A stretch of DNA of 64,000 bases, taken from assembly GCA_052034585.1 (NCBI GenBank), contig JBPOIJ010000034.1, positions 1-64,000 of the forward strand. The letters are read 5' to 3'. Shown here piece after piece: positions 42,576 to 51,208 of the stretch (within the stretch, counting starts at the first letter, position 1; each line of letters opens with the position of its first letter). Both the position numbers and the translations under genes were made by a program. Source of the DNA: Xiheimicrobium sp052034585 (GTDB lineage: Bacteria; Myxococcota; Myxococcia; Myxococcales; Myxococcaceae). The notes under the pieces were generated by a model. It had not been told where the DNA came from. It saw only the letters and a list, made by a program, of their open reading frames with translations, and searched no databases.

Positions 42576-43577
42576 GTGAACGGCCGGCGCACACCGCTCG
42601 TTGACGAGGCCGACCCTCTCCACGCTACCGTGCCGTCGGTGCAGCGCGAACGGGAGCCAGCGAGCGCGACGACGACCGAGCTGTCCGAGGCGGTCTCGGT
42701 GCTCGACGGCGTGTGGCGCGAAGAGGAGGACGTACGACCTGCGGTCGCCTCGGTGCTGAGCGCAGGCGCCGACCCTCGACCGTTCTTCGCGTCGGTGCTC
42801 GCGAAGCTCGGAGACCCGACCTTCGGCAGCGAGTCTCTGGGCGGTCGAACCCGGCGCTCGGTCTATGTCGAAGCGGTGCTCGTGGGCGGCTACCCGTGGG
42901 CGCTCGAGCTCGAGCCGACCGACGTCGCGCAGGTGCGCCAACAGGTGCAGCGGCGGTCGTCGAGGCGAAGCCCAAACCCCGTGCTGGTCGCCGCCCTCGT
43001 GCTGGTCGCGGGGGTCGCGGCGACGTTCTGGCGCGCGAATCGCACCACGCCAGTCGCCAGTGAGGTCGTCGCCCCGAACGGCCTGGTCGTGCCGCGCGCG
43101 GTTCCGACGAAGGTGATCACCCCCGAGCTCGACGTGCCGACGGCCAAGCGCAGCGTCGAGGAGACGGCCGAGGCGATGCGTGAGCGGCTCGAGACGGGCG
43201 ACCTGGCGGGGGCCAAGCTGCTCGGTGAGGCCTGCGTGCTCTCCTTCAACTCGAGCCAGGCCTGCATGGTGATGTTGGCGGCGACGGAGGAGCGGCTGAG
43301 CCGCGAGAACAACCTCCCGACCCCCGAGCTGACGGCGGCTCGACGGTGGTACGCGCTCTCCTCGCGCACCGACGTCTTCCGGCGGACGATCGACGCCCGC
43401 TCCAACTGCACCTCGAGGCTCGCCGCCGACTGGCAGCGACTCATCGTCGAGGTTCCCGATCCCCACGGGTTGCTCCACCGGCTCCGAGAGGCCGCGCGCG
43501 CCTCGTGCATTCCAACGGAGCCGAGCTGCGACTCGCTGGTGAAGTACTTCTTCGAGGCGCGTGGCTCCGTGCCCTGA
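42576..43577 (+). CDS. Single-pass membrane protein of unknown function
   Basis: A 333-aa protein with a GTG start at 42576. I do not recognise it. Residues 1-135 are cytoplasmic by topology: Glu/Ala/Val-rich with a helical block ADPRPFFASVLAKLGDP. One transmembrane helix lies at about residues 138-155 (PVLVAALVLVAGVAATFW). The C-terminal ~175 residues outside contain several Cys in a regular order (GEACVLSF, SQACMVML, SNCTSRL, RASCIPTEPSCD), suggesting disulfides, and a helical TPR-like arrangement (RLETGDLAGAKLLGEACV). This looks like the output part of myxobacterial kinase-like membrane proteins but without the kinase. It converges on the peroxidase gene. Confidence 0.65.
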   Translation: MNGRRTPLVDEADPLHATVPSVQREREPASATTTELSEAVSVLDGVWREEEDVRPAVASVLSAGADPRPFFASVLAKLGDPTFGSESLGGRTRRSVYVEAVLVGGYPWALELEPTDVAQVRQQVQRRSSRRSPNPVLVAALVLVAGVAATFWRANRTTPVASEVVAPNGLVVPRAVPTKVITPELDVPTAKRSVEETAEAMRERLETGDLAGAKLLGEACVLSFNSSQACMVMLAATEERLSRENNLPTPELTAARRWYALSSRTDVFRRTIDARSNCTSRLAADWQRLIVEVPDPHGLLHRLREAARASCIPTEPSCDSLVKYFFEARGSVP

Positions 43578-43578
43578 G

Positions 43579-44700
43579 TCAGCGATCGGGCCAGCCGTTC
43601 CAGGGGAGCGGTGGGTCCTTCGCGTCGAGCGCACCGAAGAAAGCCAGGAGCGAGTTCACGTCCTCCGCGGACAGTGCGGGCGCGCCGGCGTGCGCGTGAC
43701 CGGTGATGGCGTCGGCGAGCGAGCCAAACCGCCCGTCGTGGCCCCACGGCCCGGTGCGCAGCACGTTCCGCAAGGTCGGGGTTCGATAGGCGCCTTCGTC
43801 CTCCGGCGAGGGCATCGGAACGCTCGGGCCTGCGAAGGGGGAAGCTCTCAGGGTCGCGAGGGCCTCCTTCCGGGCTCGTGGAGGCGAGTCGACCCAGCCG
43901 ATCGCGTGAAAGGCGTCGTCAGAGAAAAGCCAGGTCGAGTGACACGCGGCGCAGGCGCTCGTGAGGAAGGTGTCCAAACCCTTTCGCTCAGCCGAGGACA
44001 AGGCACGGAAGTCGCCGTCGGCGAACGCGTCGAAGCGGCCTCTGCCGAACGCCAGCTTCCGTTCGTATGCCTCGAGCGCCCTTCCCACGTTGGCGACGAC
44101 GCGGTTGATTGCGGCTCGATCGGGCTCCGTCATCGCCTCGTAAGCGCCATCGCCAGGGCGCCCGCGGGCGGGAAACCGGCTCAGATCGTCGAGGGGTGGC
44201 ATCGTTCCGAACAGCCCTTCGTATCGCTCGCGGTAGGAGTCGAAGACGCGGTGGGCGAGCTCGAGCCGGGTGAAGTCCATCTCCTTGGGATTCTCGAACG
44301 CGAGAAGGGGCTGCGACCACAGAGAGTCGGCGCGTCCGTCCCACATCTGCCAGTGATGCCAGGCCGCGGCGTAGAGGGACGGCGAGTTGCGATCGACCTG
44401 CTCGAGCCCCACTGAACTGGGCCGGAGATCCGCGAACATCTTCTCGGGGAGGTGACAGCTCGCGCACCGCACGGTCCCGTCTCTCGAGAGCCGTGCGTCA
44501 AAGAACAACTCGAAGCCCATCAGGGCGGCGCGCTCGTCGTCAGCCACCTCGTTGTTCGAGGTTGGCAGGGTCGCGCTCGTTTGCTGGAGCGAGCCGAGGC
44601 CAAGGCACTCGTTGGCCGTGCGGCCGGGGGCCTGGTCGCACGGAGGCAAACACCCGCCGAGCACTGACGCCAAGGCGGCGCGGCTGAACACGCGAAGCAT
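43579..44700 (-). CDS. Di-heme cytochrome c peroxidase family lipoprotein
   Basis: A 373-aa di-heme peroxidase (CcpA/MauG superfamily), exported as a lipoprotein: signal MLRVFSRAALASVLGGC. The two heme-binding sites are CASCH, in GTVRCASCHLPEKMFAD, and CAACH, in LTSACAACHSTWLFSDDAFH. LMGFELFFDARLSRDG before heme 1 and RTPTLRNVLRTGPWGHDGRFGSLADAI near the C-terminus (with the family PTLRNV and GHDG motifs) complete the match. It would reduce H2O2 or oxidise a periplasmic substrate. I chose the ATG at 44700, which opens the lipoprotein signal. Divergent from the lipoprotein at 44780. Confidence 0.92.
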   Translation of the reverse strand: MLRVFSRAALASVLGGCLPPCDQAPGRTANECLGLGSLQQTSATLPTSNNEVADDERAALMGFELFFDARLSRDGTVRCASCHLPEKMFADLRPSSVGLEQVDRNSPSLYAAAWHHWQMWDGRADSLWSQPLLAFENPKEMDFTRLELAHRVFDSYRERYEGLFGTMPPLDDLSRFPARGRPGDGAYEAMTEPDRAAINRVVANVGRALEAYERKLAFGRGRFDAFADGDFRALSSAERKGLDTFLTSACAACHSTWLFSDDAFHAIGWVDSPPRARKEALATLRASPFAGPSVPMPSPEDEGAYRTPTLRNVLRTGPWGHDGRFGSLADAITGHAHAGAPALSAEDVNSLLAFFGALDAKDPPLPWNGWPDR

Positions 44701-44779
44701 GAGGCCGTCTTGCTCCTCTCGGGGCCGTCGCCGCAAGGGTCGTTTCAAAATCAGGCGAGGGTGCCCCCACTCAGAGGGC

Positions 44780-45487
44780 ATGACTGCTTCGCTTCGACGC
44801 CCGTTCCTCGTGCTCTCCCTCCTGCTCGGCCTGGCTTCCGGCTGCGCGCACCAGACGTATTCCAACAAGATCCAGCCCTACGGAGACTCCAGCGCCATCG
44901 GCGAGTTCGCCAAGCTCTCGGCGCGCTCCAACGAGATGGACGTCGAGGAGGCGGCGCACATCAAGGTGCTCGTCAACCAACTCCCCGAGGGCATGACGAC
45001 GAAGGACGGCGAGCTCTCGTACGACCGAGACCGCTACAGCGTGGTCGCCGAAGTGAAAGTGACCGACGACCCCAGCTACATCGGGCTGTGGTTCGAGAAG
45101 TACGACGACCACGAGAAGTGGAAGAGCGGGTACTGCAACGCGCAGGTGCCGCTCAACTGGATCACGCTCTACACGTGGCCGATCCTCCCGTTCTACTGGC
45201 CGTGCTGGAAGGGCGGCCTCAAGGAAGAAGACCGGCTCGAGCACATGGTCGCGCGGATTCGAACCGCCGCCGTCGTGCTCGGCGCCAACCTCATCGTCGC
45301 CGTTCCCGGCTCCACCAGCCTCGTCGAACGGAGCACGCGGCGAGTGGTGTCGACCGCCGACATGACGCACCTGATGGGCCTCATCATCAAGGACAACGGG
45401 CCGGGAGCCGCGCCAAAGAAGTCTCCCAGCACCGCCATCCGCGAGGTGACCGAGGCACACCCACCGAGCCGTGGAGTCAGCGACTGA
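44780..45487 (+). CDS. Lipoprotein of unknown function
   Basis: A 235-aa exported lipoprotein: signal MTASLRRPFLVLSLLLGLASGCAHQ with the lipidated Cys at residue 22. The mature protein begins with a polar stretch (IQPYGDSSAIGEFAKLSARSNE) and has a central KYDDHEKWKSGYCNAQVPLNWITLYTWPILPFYWPCW. This aromatic region is typical of small Myxococcota lipoproteins and could form a hydrophobic surface or contact the membrane. It then has a Rossmann-like tail, RIRTAAVVLGANLIVAV. I recognise no family. The start chosen opens the signal; the frame is open further upstream without a plausible N-terminus. Followed after 3 bases by a membrane protein gene, so likely co-expressed. Confidence 0.75.
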   Translation: MTASLRRPFLVLSLLLGLASGCAHQTYSNKIQPYGDSSAIGEFAKLSARSNEMDVEEAAHIKVLVNQLPEGMTTKDGELSYDRDRYSVVAEVKVTDDPSYIGLWFEKYDDHEKWKSGYCNAQVPLNWITLYTWPILPFYWPCWKGGLKEEDRLEHMVARIRTAAVVLGANLIVAVPGSTSLVERSTRRVVSTADMTHLMGLIIKDNGPGAAPKKSPSTAIREVTEAHPPSRGVSD

Positions 45488-45490
45488 GGC

Positions 45491-46012
45491 GTGCGCGCGC
45501 ACGAGGGCTACAGTGACGTCGTGACCTCTGCTGCTGGCGGCTTCCAAAGAAGCTGGTTGAGCATCGCGTTGATCGCGACCCCTGCCTGGGCGCACATGGG
45601 CCCGGGCCTGGACACCGGAGACCTCGTCGTACTCGCCGTCATCGGCATCGGCATCGCGAGCCTCGTGCAGGGAGCGCTCACCTGGCTGGTCGCGAGGAAC
45701 ACCTTCAGCACGCCACGGCTCTTCCTCCGGTCGTGGGGCTTCTCCGCGTTGCTCGACATCGCGGCCGTCCTCGCGCTCGTGCTCACCGACGCGCTCGAGC
45801 TCGACGCACGCCTCTTCGGCAACCGCGGCCCGCCTGCGTTGGTGCTCGTGACGCCGGTGTTGATGGCAGTGTCATGGCTCGCGTGGCCGCTGCTCGCTCC
45901 AGCTTCGAGCGCTCGTTCACGGCTCTTCGGGAGCCAGCTCCTGGTGTTCACCACCCTCGGCACCTACGTGGTGGTGATGCTCCTCCTCGGCTTCAACCCG
46001 TTCGCGTCCTGA
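45491..46012 (+). CDS. Hypothetical integral membrane protein
   Basis: A 173-aa protein with four hydrophobic segments (about residues 22-35, 45-68, 80-102, 112-130 and 148-168, the first probably a signal or helix). The protein begins at GTG 45491; a GTG at 45521 is equally plausible and would start nearer the first helix. No recognised motif. Loops are short, so it is a compact bundle in the inner membrane. It lies 3 bases after the lipoprotein gene, so the two may act together. Confidence 0.6.
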   Translation: MRAHEGYSDVVTSAAGGFQRSWLSIALIATPAWAHMGPGLDTGDLVVLAVIGIGIASLVQGALTWLVARNTFSTPRLFLRSWGFSALLDIAAVLALVLTDALELDARLFGNRGPPALVLVTPVLMAVSWLAWPLLAPASSARSRLFGSQLLVFTTLGTYVVVMLLLGFNPFAS

Positions 46013-46073
46013 CCGGCGCGACTCGGCTCGCCGCCTCTCGACGTGCGTCGCGACCCATGGCACGACCGACTCC

Positions 46074-47816
46074 ATGCAGCGCCTCTTCACTCCGACTGAA
46101 ACTGCCTTCTTCGCCGCGCTCGCCGTCATGGCGTGCACCGGCACCACGGCGCAGACGATGGAGCCACCCCCCACGCCCGACACCCCCATCGACATGCCCG
46201 GCATGCAGCCCGCCGTCGTCGTCGACAAGGCGACCGCACCCGACGCGGAAGACGGCACCGCCTTCGGAGGCCCGAGCGCGCCGCTGATGGAGGGCGTGCA
46301 GGTCGTCCCCAACCGCGACAGCGTCACCATCGTCGTGCCGGCGGTGATGGGCGCCGTCGACTACCGCGTCTTCCGACTCCCCGCGGGAGCGCGCGTCACC
46401 ACCGACAACGGCGGCGAGAAGGTCACCGGAACGACCCTGCACTGCGCGGGCTACCGGCAGCACAACGACACGGCGACCGCCTCGCGCGAGCTGTTGCGCA
46501 ACATCGACGTCACCGACGTCAGCGCGCCGATGGCCCTCGTCGTCGAAGCCATCGACACTCCCTGTCCCTTCCCCGGGCTCCTCGCGCCGGTGCACGCGAA
46601 CCTGAAGATGGGCATCGACGAGGTGCCGGTCGCCGATCGGGTCGACTTCTCGTTCTTCACCGAGGCGGAGGTCGCCGCGAAGTACGGCAGCCTCGTGCGC
46701 AACGGCCACGGCAAGGGCTCCATCCTCGGCGGGCAGGGACCAGTCGCGTCGCCCAAGGTGCTCTCACGCACGACGGTGCGGGTCACTCCACAGGGCAAGG
46801 CGATGCCGCGCACGAAGGACTTCTTCGACGAGTTCGACGGCACCTCGGGGCCGTGGATGGCGATGGGCGCCGTCGATGATGGGAACCGCGCCCACAAGGA
46901 CGGCCGGCGCTTCTCGAACCCCAAGTGGGACGTCTCCATCTACAACGACGAAGCCGAGGCGGCGGTGCTCGACGAGGTGCACGGGCTCTTGCGCGTCACC
47001 CTCCCCGACTGGATTCAAGACGTCTTCTCGTCGGTGGTGCTGGTGCCTCGCCGCGTCGCGCGGCTGTCGGACACCGACTATCTCCACCTCACCTTCGAGG
47101 TCGCCTCCAACGCCACCTCGCGGCGCTACTGGTGGGTCGGGGTGTGCGGCGCCTCGGAGGCGGGCAAGACGTTCGACGCCAACGGCCACTTCGCCGGCAA
47201 GCTCGTGCAGACGCCGTTCTTCTACCAAGACGACGGCTACAACCCCTCGCTCGAGAAGTGGAACTGCCTGCAGTTCTTCCCGCGTGACGGCTCGCCCTTC
47301 GACATCGCCGGCGCCTCGCGCTCCGAGTCCGACGTGCGGGTGATGCTGAACCGGCCCGACGCCGGAGAGCGCGACAGCGTGGTGAACCTCTCGCCCGCGC
47401 AGTACCCGGCGAGCAGCGCCAAGCCGAGCTGGTTCCGCATGCAGAACGCCACCGGCACCCTGGGCGCCGGCATTCTCGACGACCAGATGTTGATTGCCCC
47501 GCGCACCCGCTTCGACGCCTGGGTGCGGCGCGATCGCCTGGTGCTCTACGTCAACGGCCAGCAGCGGCTCTGCAACGACTTCGGCCCGCACCGGCTGACG
47601 ATGGCCGAGGGCGCGGTGGCCTTCGGGCAGGTGCTCTATCACTCCGCCGCCGAGCGCCTCGAGTTCTCGCGCAGCTTCAACGACCGCACCGGCCAGCGCT
47701 TCTACCTGGAGAACGCGCCCTACGCGGACGAGCGCGAGTGGGACAACCTCGGCTACGAGGAAGGCGTCGGCGCTCCGGCTGGCTTCGACGCGAGCCAGTG
47801 CTACGTGGCGAAGTGA
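46074..47816 (+). CDS. Large exported lipoprotein, unknown function
   Basis: A 580-aa exported protein. The N-terminus MQRLFTPTETAFFAALAVMACTGTTAQ reads as a lipoprotein signal with Cys at residue 21. A Pro/Thr-rich linker (about 25-60) follows. The remainder is beta-rich with conserved-looking aromatic and acidic motifs (FFDEFDGTSGPWMAMGAVDDGN, TSRRYWWVGVCGASEAG, FYQDDGYNPSLEKWNCLQFFPRDGSPFD, then the end FNDRTGQRFYLENAPYADEREWDN). The pattern suggests a jelly-roll or glycan-binding/lyase-like enzyme, but I recognise no family. Its TGA overlaps the next acyltransferase start by one base (TGATG), so it is translationally coupled to a hexapeptide acyltransferase, which hints at a role near polysaccharide modification. 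Confidence 0.75.
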   Translation: MQRLFTPTETAFFAALAVMACTGTTAQTMEPPPTPDTPIDMPGMQPAVVVDKATAPDAEDGTAFGGPSAPLMEGVQVVPNRDSVTIVVPAVMGAVDYRVFRLPAGARVTTDNGGEKVTGTTLHCAGYRQHNDTATASRELLRNIDVTDVSAPMALVVEAIDTPCPFPGLLAPVHANLKMGIDEVPVADRVDFSFFTEAEVAAKYGSLVRNGHGKGSILGGQGPVASPKVLSRTTVRVTPQGKAMPRTKDFFDEFDGTSGPWMAMGAVDDGNRAHKDGRRFSNPKWDVSIYNDEAEAAVLDEVHGLLRVTLPDWIQDVFSSVVLVPRRVARLSDTDYLHLTFEVASNATSRRYWWVGVCGASEAGKTFDANGHFAGKLVQTPFFYQDDGYNPSLEKWNCLQFFPRDGSPFDIAGASRSESDVRVMLNRPDAGERDSVVNLSPAQYPASSAKPSWFRMQNATGTLGAGILDDQMLIAPRTRFDAWVRRDRLVLYVNGQQRLCNDFGPHRLTMAEGAVAFGQVLYHSAAERLEFSRSFNDRTGQRFYLENAPYADEREWDNLGYEEGVGAPAGFDASQCYVAK

Positions 47817-48466
47817 TGGCGAACCCGCTCACCACGGCCCTCGACAAGTTTCGCCGCGATCGCGCGAAGGGCACCTCGACTCGGCGGCTCGTCGAGCGGG
47901 CGGCGCGCTATTCCTACGAGCTGGCCGCCGCGAAGCTGTACCTGCGTGACGTCTCCATCGTCGGCTCCGGCGTGCGGTGCAACGGGCGGCCGCGCATCGT
48001 CAACCACGGCACGATGATCATCGGCGCGAACACCCTCTTGCGGAGCGTGATGGTGGCGGTCGAGCTCACCTGCGACGAGAAGGCCGTGCTCAGCATCGGC
48101 CAGGACTGTTCGATCAACTACGGCGCGAGCATCGGCTGCACCAAGCAGATCGAGATCGGCCCTCGCTGCCGGTTGGGCCCGTACACGATGATCATCGACA
48201 GCCAGTTTCACGAGCTCTACGACCGGCGGGCGCGGCCGGCTGGCGTCTTCACCACCCTCGAGAGCGACGTCTGGCTGGGCGCGAAGGTGAGCGTGATGCC
48301 AGGCGTTCGCATCGGGAAGGCCTCGGTGGTGGCGACCGGCGCGGTGGTGACGAAAGACGTCCCTCCGTTCACCGTCGTCGCCGGAGTCCCCGCGAAGGTC
48401 ATCGACCGAATCGACCCCGAGAAGTTCGTCGCCCGCGCGCCGTCCGGCGCAGAAGTCGAGGACTGA
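47816..48466 (+). CDS. Hexapeptide-repeat acyltransferase (first of tandem pair)
   Basis: Left-handed beta-helix O-acyltransferase of 216 aa, like those that acetylate sugars in capsule and lipopolysaccharide loci. A helical N-terminus (about residues 1-40: RLVERAARYSYELAAAKLYLRDV) precedes the repeats with INYGASIGCTKQIEIGPRCRLGPYTMIIDSQFHELYD, then SDVWLGAKVSVMPGVRIGKASVVATGAVVTKDVPPFTVVAGVPAKVI, the classic family C-terminus. The His in SQFHELYD matches the likely catalytic His. The ATG overlaps the upstream stop by one base. Its sister gene starts 4 bases later; the two share the LYLRDV and VRC(N/L)GRPRIVNHGTM segments. Confidence 0.9.
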   Translation: MANPLTTALDKFRRDRAKGTSTRRLVERAARYSYELAAAKLYLRDVSIVGSGVRCNGRPRIVNHGTMIIGANTLLRSVMVAVELTCDEKAVLSIGQDCSINYGASIGCTKQIEIGPRCRLGPYTMIIDSQFHELYDRRARPAGVFTTLESDVWLGAKVSVMPGVRIGKASVVATGAVVTKDVPPFTVVAGVPAKVIDRIDPEKFVARAPSGAEVED

Positions 48467-48469
48467 GGC

Positions 48470-49117
48470 GTGCGGCACGTCATCGCGGGCGCGTTTCGAA
48501 AGCTCCGGCGCGATCTCGGCCACGGGCTCAAGCCACGGGTCCTGCTCGAGCGAGTCACCCGCTACACCGCCGAGCTGGCGGCCGCGAAGCTCTACCTCCG
48601 AGACGTCACCTCGACCGGCAGCGGTGTTCGGTGCCTCGGTCGGCCACGCATCGTGAACCACGGGACGATGCACCTCGGCAGTCACTGTCTGCTCCGCAGC
48701 GTCATCGTGCCCGTCGAGCTCACCTGCGAGGAAGGCGCGACGCTCAGCATCGGTGACGACTGCTTCTTGAACTACGGGGTGAGCATCGGCTGCACGAACC
48801 GCATCGAGCTCGGAGCGCACTGCGACATCGGGCCGTACTGCATGATCATCGACACCCAGTTCCACGATCTCCACGACCGCTCCAAGCGCCCGCCGGGCGT
48901 GCCGACGATCATCGAGCGCGACGTCTGGCTCGGCGCGAAGGTGAACGTGATGCCTGGCGTGCGCATCGGGCGAGGCTCGGTCATCGCGGCTGGCGCGGTG
49001 GTGACGAGAGACGTCCCGCCGTTCTCGGTCGCAGCCGGCGTTCCCGCCAAGGTGGTGCAGACGCTCGACCCGTCGAAGTTCAGGGCCAACGCCAGCGCTC
49101 CGCCCGACGATCTCTGA
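48470..49117 (+). CDS. Hexapeptide-repeat acyltransferase (second of tandem pair)
   Basis: A 215-aa paralogue of the preceding gene with GTG start, clearly a tandem duplication. The fold markers are ELAAAKLYLRDVTSTGSGVRCLGRPRIVNHGTM, FLNYGVSIGCTNRIELGAHCDIGPYCMIIDTQFHDLHD (probable catalytic His), and ERDVWLGAKVNVMPGVRIGRGSVIAAGAVVTRDVPPFSVAAGVPAKVV. The two may act on different positions of the same sugar or carrier. The gene ends 59 bases before the convergent esterase-like gene. Confidence 0.9.
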   Translation: MRHVIAGAFRKLRRDLGHGLKPRVLLERVTRYTAELAAAKLYLRDVTSTGSGVRCLGRPRIVNHGTMHLGSHCLLRSVIVPVELTCEEGATLSIGDDCFLNYGVSIGCTNRIELGAHCDIGPYCMIIDTQFHDLHDRSKRPPGVPTIIERDVWLGAKVNVMPGVRIGRGSVIAAGAVVTRDVPPFSVAAGVPAKVVQTLDPSKFRANASAPPDDL

Positions 49118-49176
49118 GGGCGGGCGACTCCACCGCTTCGTCGATCGTGCGCACGCTCAAATGGGCGAGTTCGGTG

Positions 49177-50331
49177 TCATTTGCGGCTCCACTCCATCAC
49201 CCCACCCGAGAGCGTGCGCAGCGAGTCCGAGGCGAGATAGGCGCGCGCCGCCGGGAGCCCCTTCAGCTGCGCGTCGAAGAAGGCGAGCGCGGCAGGCTCG
49301 AGCCAGGTGAAGTAGGTCTCGCAGCGGGCGACGTCGGCGCTGCGCTGCTGCTGCCAGGTCACGCACCCGTCGAGCTTGTGCTCGAAGGTCGTGTGCCGCG
49401 CCGACGCTTCGGTGATCCACCCGAGGTACTTCTCGCCCGCCGGCATGCGCTGATACGGCTGAGGCCGCATCGCGGCGGTCGCTTCGGACGTCTCGTCGCC
49501 GATGCCGGTGAGGCTCAGGTACGGGCGGGTCACCGAGTCCCACGAGGTGTCGAGGAAGCCATCGTCGCCGGGGCCTTCGGGAGAGCAGCCGACGAACGCC
49601 TTCACCCGGGGATCCGCCAAGGTGTGCACCGAGGTGCCGAGCTGCCGCGTCGCGCCCGCCACCATCTCGGTGGAGCCCGCGCCTGCCGAGTGCCCCAGGT
49701 AGCCGAGCTTGGAGAGGTCGAGCGACCCCGCGAGCGGCCCGGTCGAGTTGGTGCGCTCGAGGAGGTCGATCACCTGGCGAACGTCGTGCGGTCGATCCCA
49801 GTGGAGGTACTTGAAGGTCGCGCACTCGGCGACGGTCGGAAGCCCCAAGGAGGTGCAGAGCGCAGTCCGCGAGGCCTCGTCCCGCGGCGCGTGCGCGATG
49901 GCGACCACCAGATAGCCAGCGCGGACCAAGGGTGCCGCCCACTCCTCACCGACGGTGAGCGCGTTCGAGATGCCCTGCGCTCCTCCGTGAGAATAGAGAA
50001 TCACCGGGAGCGGGAGCGGTGCGCCCTGCGGCCGTCGGAAGGCGACCTCGATCGTCCGGCCTCCGTCGGTGAAGCCGTCGTCGTAGGTGAGGCTGCGCAC
50101 CACCGGCGGGGCGGGCGAGAAGGTGCCGGACTGATAGCCGCACGCCGTCAGGTTCGAGCTCGAGCACCCAGCATCGACGCCTGGGATGCCCGAATCGACT
50201 CCCGCATCCACTCCGGCGTCGACCCCCGCGTCCACACCCGCGTCGACCTCGGCGACGACTCCCGCATCCTCACTTCGCGGCCGCTCACCGCAGCCGACGA
50301 GGACCACGCACAGCACGAGAAGAGAGCGCAT
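49177..50331 (-). CDS. Lipoprotein esterase-like alpha/beta-hydrolase with DAGV linker
   Basis: A 384-aa exported lipoprotein: signal MRSLLVLCVVLVGCGERP with Cys at residue 14. A (DAGV)n linker (about residues 30-52) follows. The catalytic domain has ILYSHGGAQG (oxyanion loop), nucleophile elbow LGYLGHSAGAGS (GxSxG) and a C-terminal His in RHTTFEHKLDG, resembling platelet-activating-factor acetylhydrolase/dienelactone-hydrolase-like secreted esterases. FDAQLKGLPAARAYL near the end is a common close of that family. Divergent across 51 bases from nothing; the upstream neighbour is the WecG-type gene on the same strand ending 50383. Substrate unknown. Confidence 0.82.
   Translation of the reverse strand: MRSLLVLCVVLVGCGERPRSEDAGVVAEVDAGVDAGVDAGVDAGVDSGIPGVDAGCSSSNLTACGYQSGTFSPAPPVVRSLTYDDGFTDGGRTIEVAFRRPQGAPLPLPVILYSHGGAQGISNALTVGEEWAAPLVRAGYLVVAIAHAPRDEASRTALCTSLGLPTVAECATFKYLHWDRPHDVRQVIDLLERTNSTGPLAGSLDLSKLGYLGHSAGAGSTEMVAGATRQLGTSVHTLADPRVKAFVGCSPEGPGDDGFLDTSWDSVTRPYLSLTGIGDETSEATAAMRPQPYQRMPAGEKYLGWITEASARHTTFEHKLDGCVTWQQQRSADVARCETYFTWLEPAALAFFDAQLKGLPAARAYLASDSLRTLSGGVMEWSRK
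50161..50265 (-). repeat. Short coding repeat (DAGV units)
   Basis: Tandem 12-bp units encode DAGV in the linker of the esterase-like lipoprotein. Similar DAG-rich linkers occur in the MYXO-CTERM gene at about 5120-5260, a compositional habit of this genome. Confidence 0.75.
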
Positions 50332-50382
50332 GGTCCGTTCAACCCGTCGGGCGCACGCAGGTTGCGCGCACGTTCTCCCACC

Positions 50383-51132
50383 TCATCCCAACCGGTCCTT
50401 CTTCAGGGTGCGGAGGAAAATCACGACGAACTTCGGGTCGTTGATGAGGTAGCGCCGCCAGAGTCGGCCGGGCTCCTGGCTGAGCCGGTAGAGCCACTCG
50501 AGCCCCGTCTTCCGCATCACCGCCGGCGCCCGCTTCACCGTGCCCGCGAGGAAATCGAGGCTCGCGCCGATGCCCAACATCACCGCTGGCTTCACCCGCT
50601 CGGCGACCGCGTCCATCAGGAACTCCTGCTTGGGCGCCCCGAAGGCCATCATGATGAGGTCGGGCTTCGCGGCGACGAGCTGGTCGGCGATGCGGCTCAG
50701 CTGGGCCTGATCGTCCACCTTCACCATCGGCCCATCGAAGCCGACCACGTTCGTCCCGAAGCGCTCCTTCGCCACCTGCGCGGCCTTCTCGGCGACGCCA
50801 GGGCCGGCGCCGAGGAAATAGACCCGCCAGCCTTTGCGCGCGGCCAGCTGGAGCACGGGCTCGAGGAGATCGGACCCGGCGACCCGCTCCGGCAGCGGCG
50901 TGCTGAGCAGCTTGGACGCCCACACCAGCGGCATGCCGTCGGCGACCGAGAGCGAGGCGCGCGTGTAGATGCGCTCGAAGGCGGCGTCGTCTTCCACGTT
51001 CACCACGTGATCGATGTTCGGCGTCACCACGAAGCCGCCTTGCTTCGCCTCGACCAACGCCTCGATGCGGTCCATCGCCTGGTGGAAGGTGACGACGTCG
51101 ACGGGGACCTTGCCGATGGTGAGCCGCTGCAT
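50383..51132 (-). CDS. WecG/TagA/CpsF-family glycosyltransferase
   Basis: GT26-family glycosyltransferase of 249 aa, which adds a sugar to a lipid-linked acceptor at the inner membrane during polysaccharide assembly. Family motifs: TPNIDHVVNVEDDAAF, SLSVADGMPLVWASKLL, GAGPGVAEKAA and LIMMAFGAPKQEFLMDAV. The end GLEWLYRLSQEPGRLWRRYLINDPKFV is the usual family C-terminus. The ATG at 51132 faces the polysaccharide deacetylase gene across about 76 bases. Together with the deacetylase and the export operon at 53-61 kb it suggests a polymer with a modified amino sugar (inference). Confidence 0.94.
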   Translation of the reverse strand: MQRLTIGKVPVDVVTFHQAMDRIEALVEAKQGGFVVTPNIDHVVNVEDDAAFERIYTRASLSVADGMPLVWASKLLSTPLPERVAGSDLLEPVLQLAARKGWRVYFLGAGPGVAEKAAQVAKERFGTNVVGFDGPMVKVDDQAQLSRIADQLVAAKPDLIMMAFGAPKQEFLMDAVAERVKPAVMLGIGASLDFLAGTVKRAPAVMRKTGLEWLYRLSQEPGRLWRRYLINDPKFVVIFLRTLKKDRLG

Positions 51133-51208
51133 TCGCGCCGACTGTACGGTGGGTGTTTCCTTTGGCCACAGTTTCTTCCTCGCGGAAGGCGCGCTACGCA
51201 CGGCAGGA

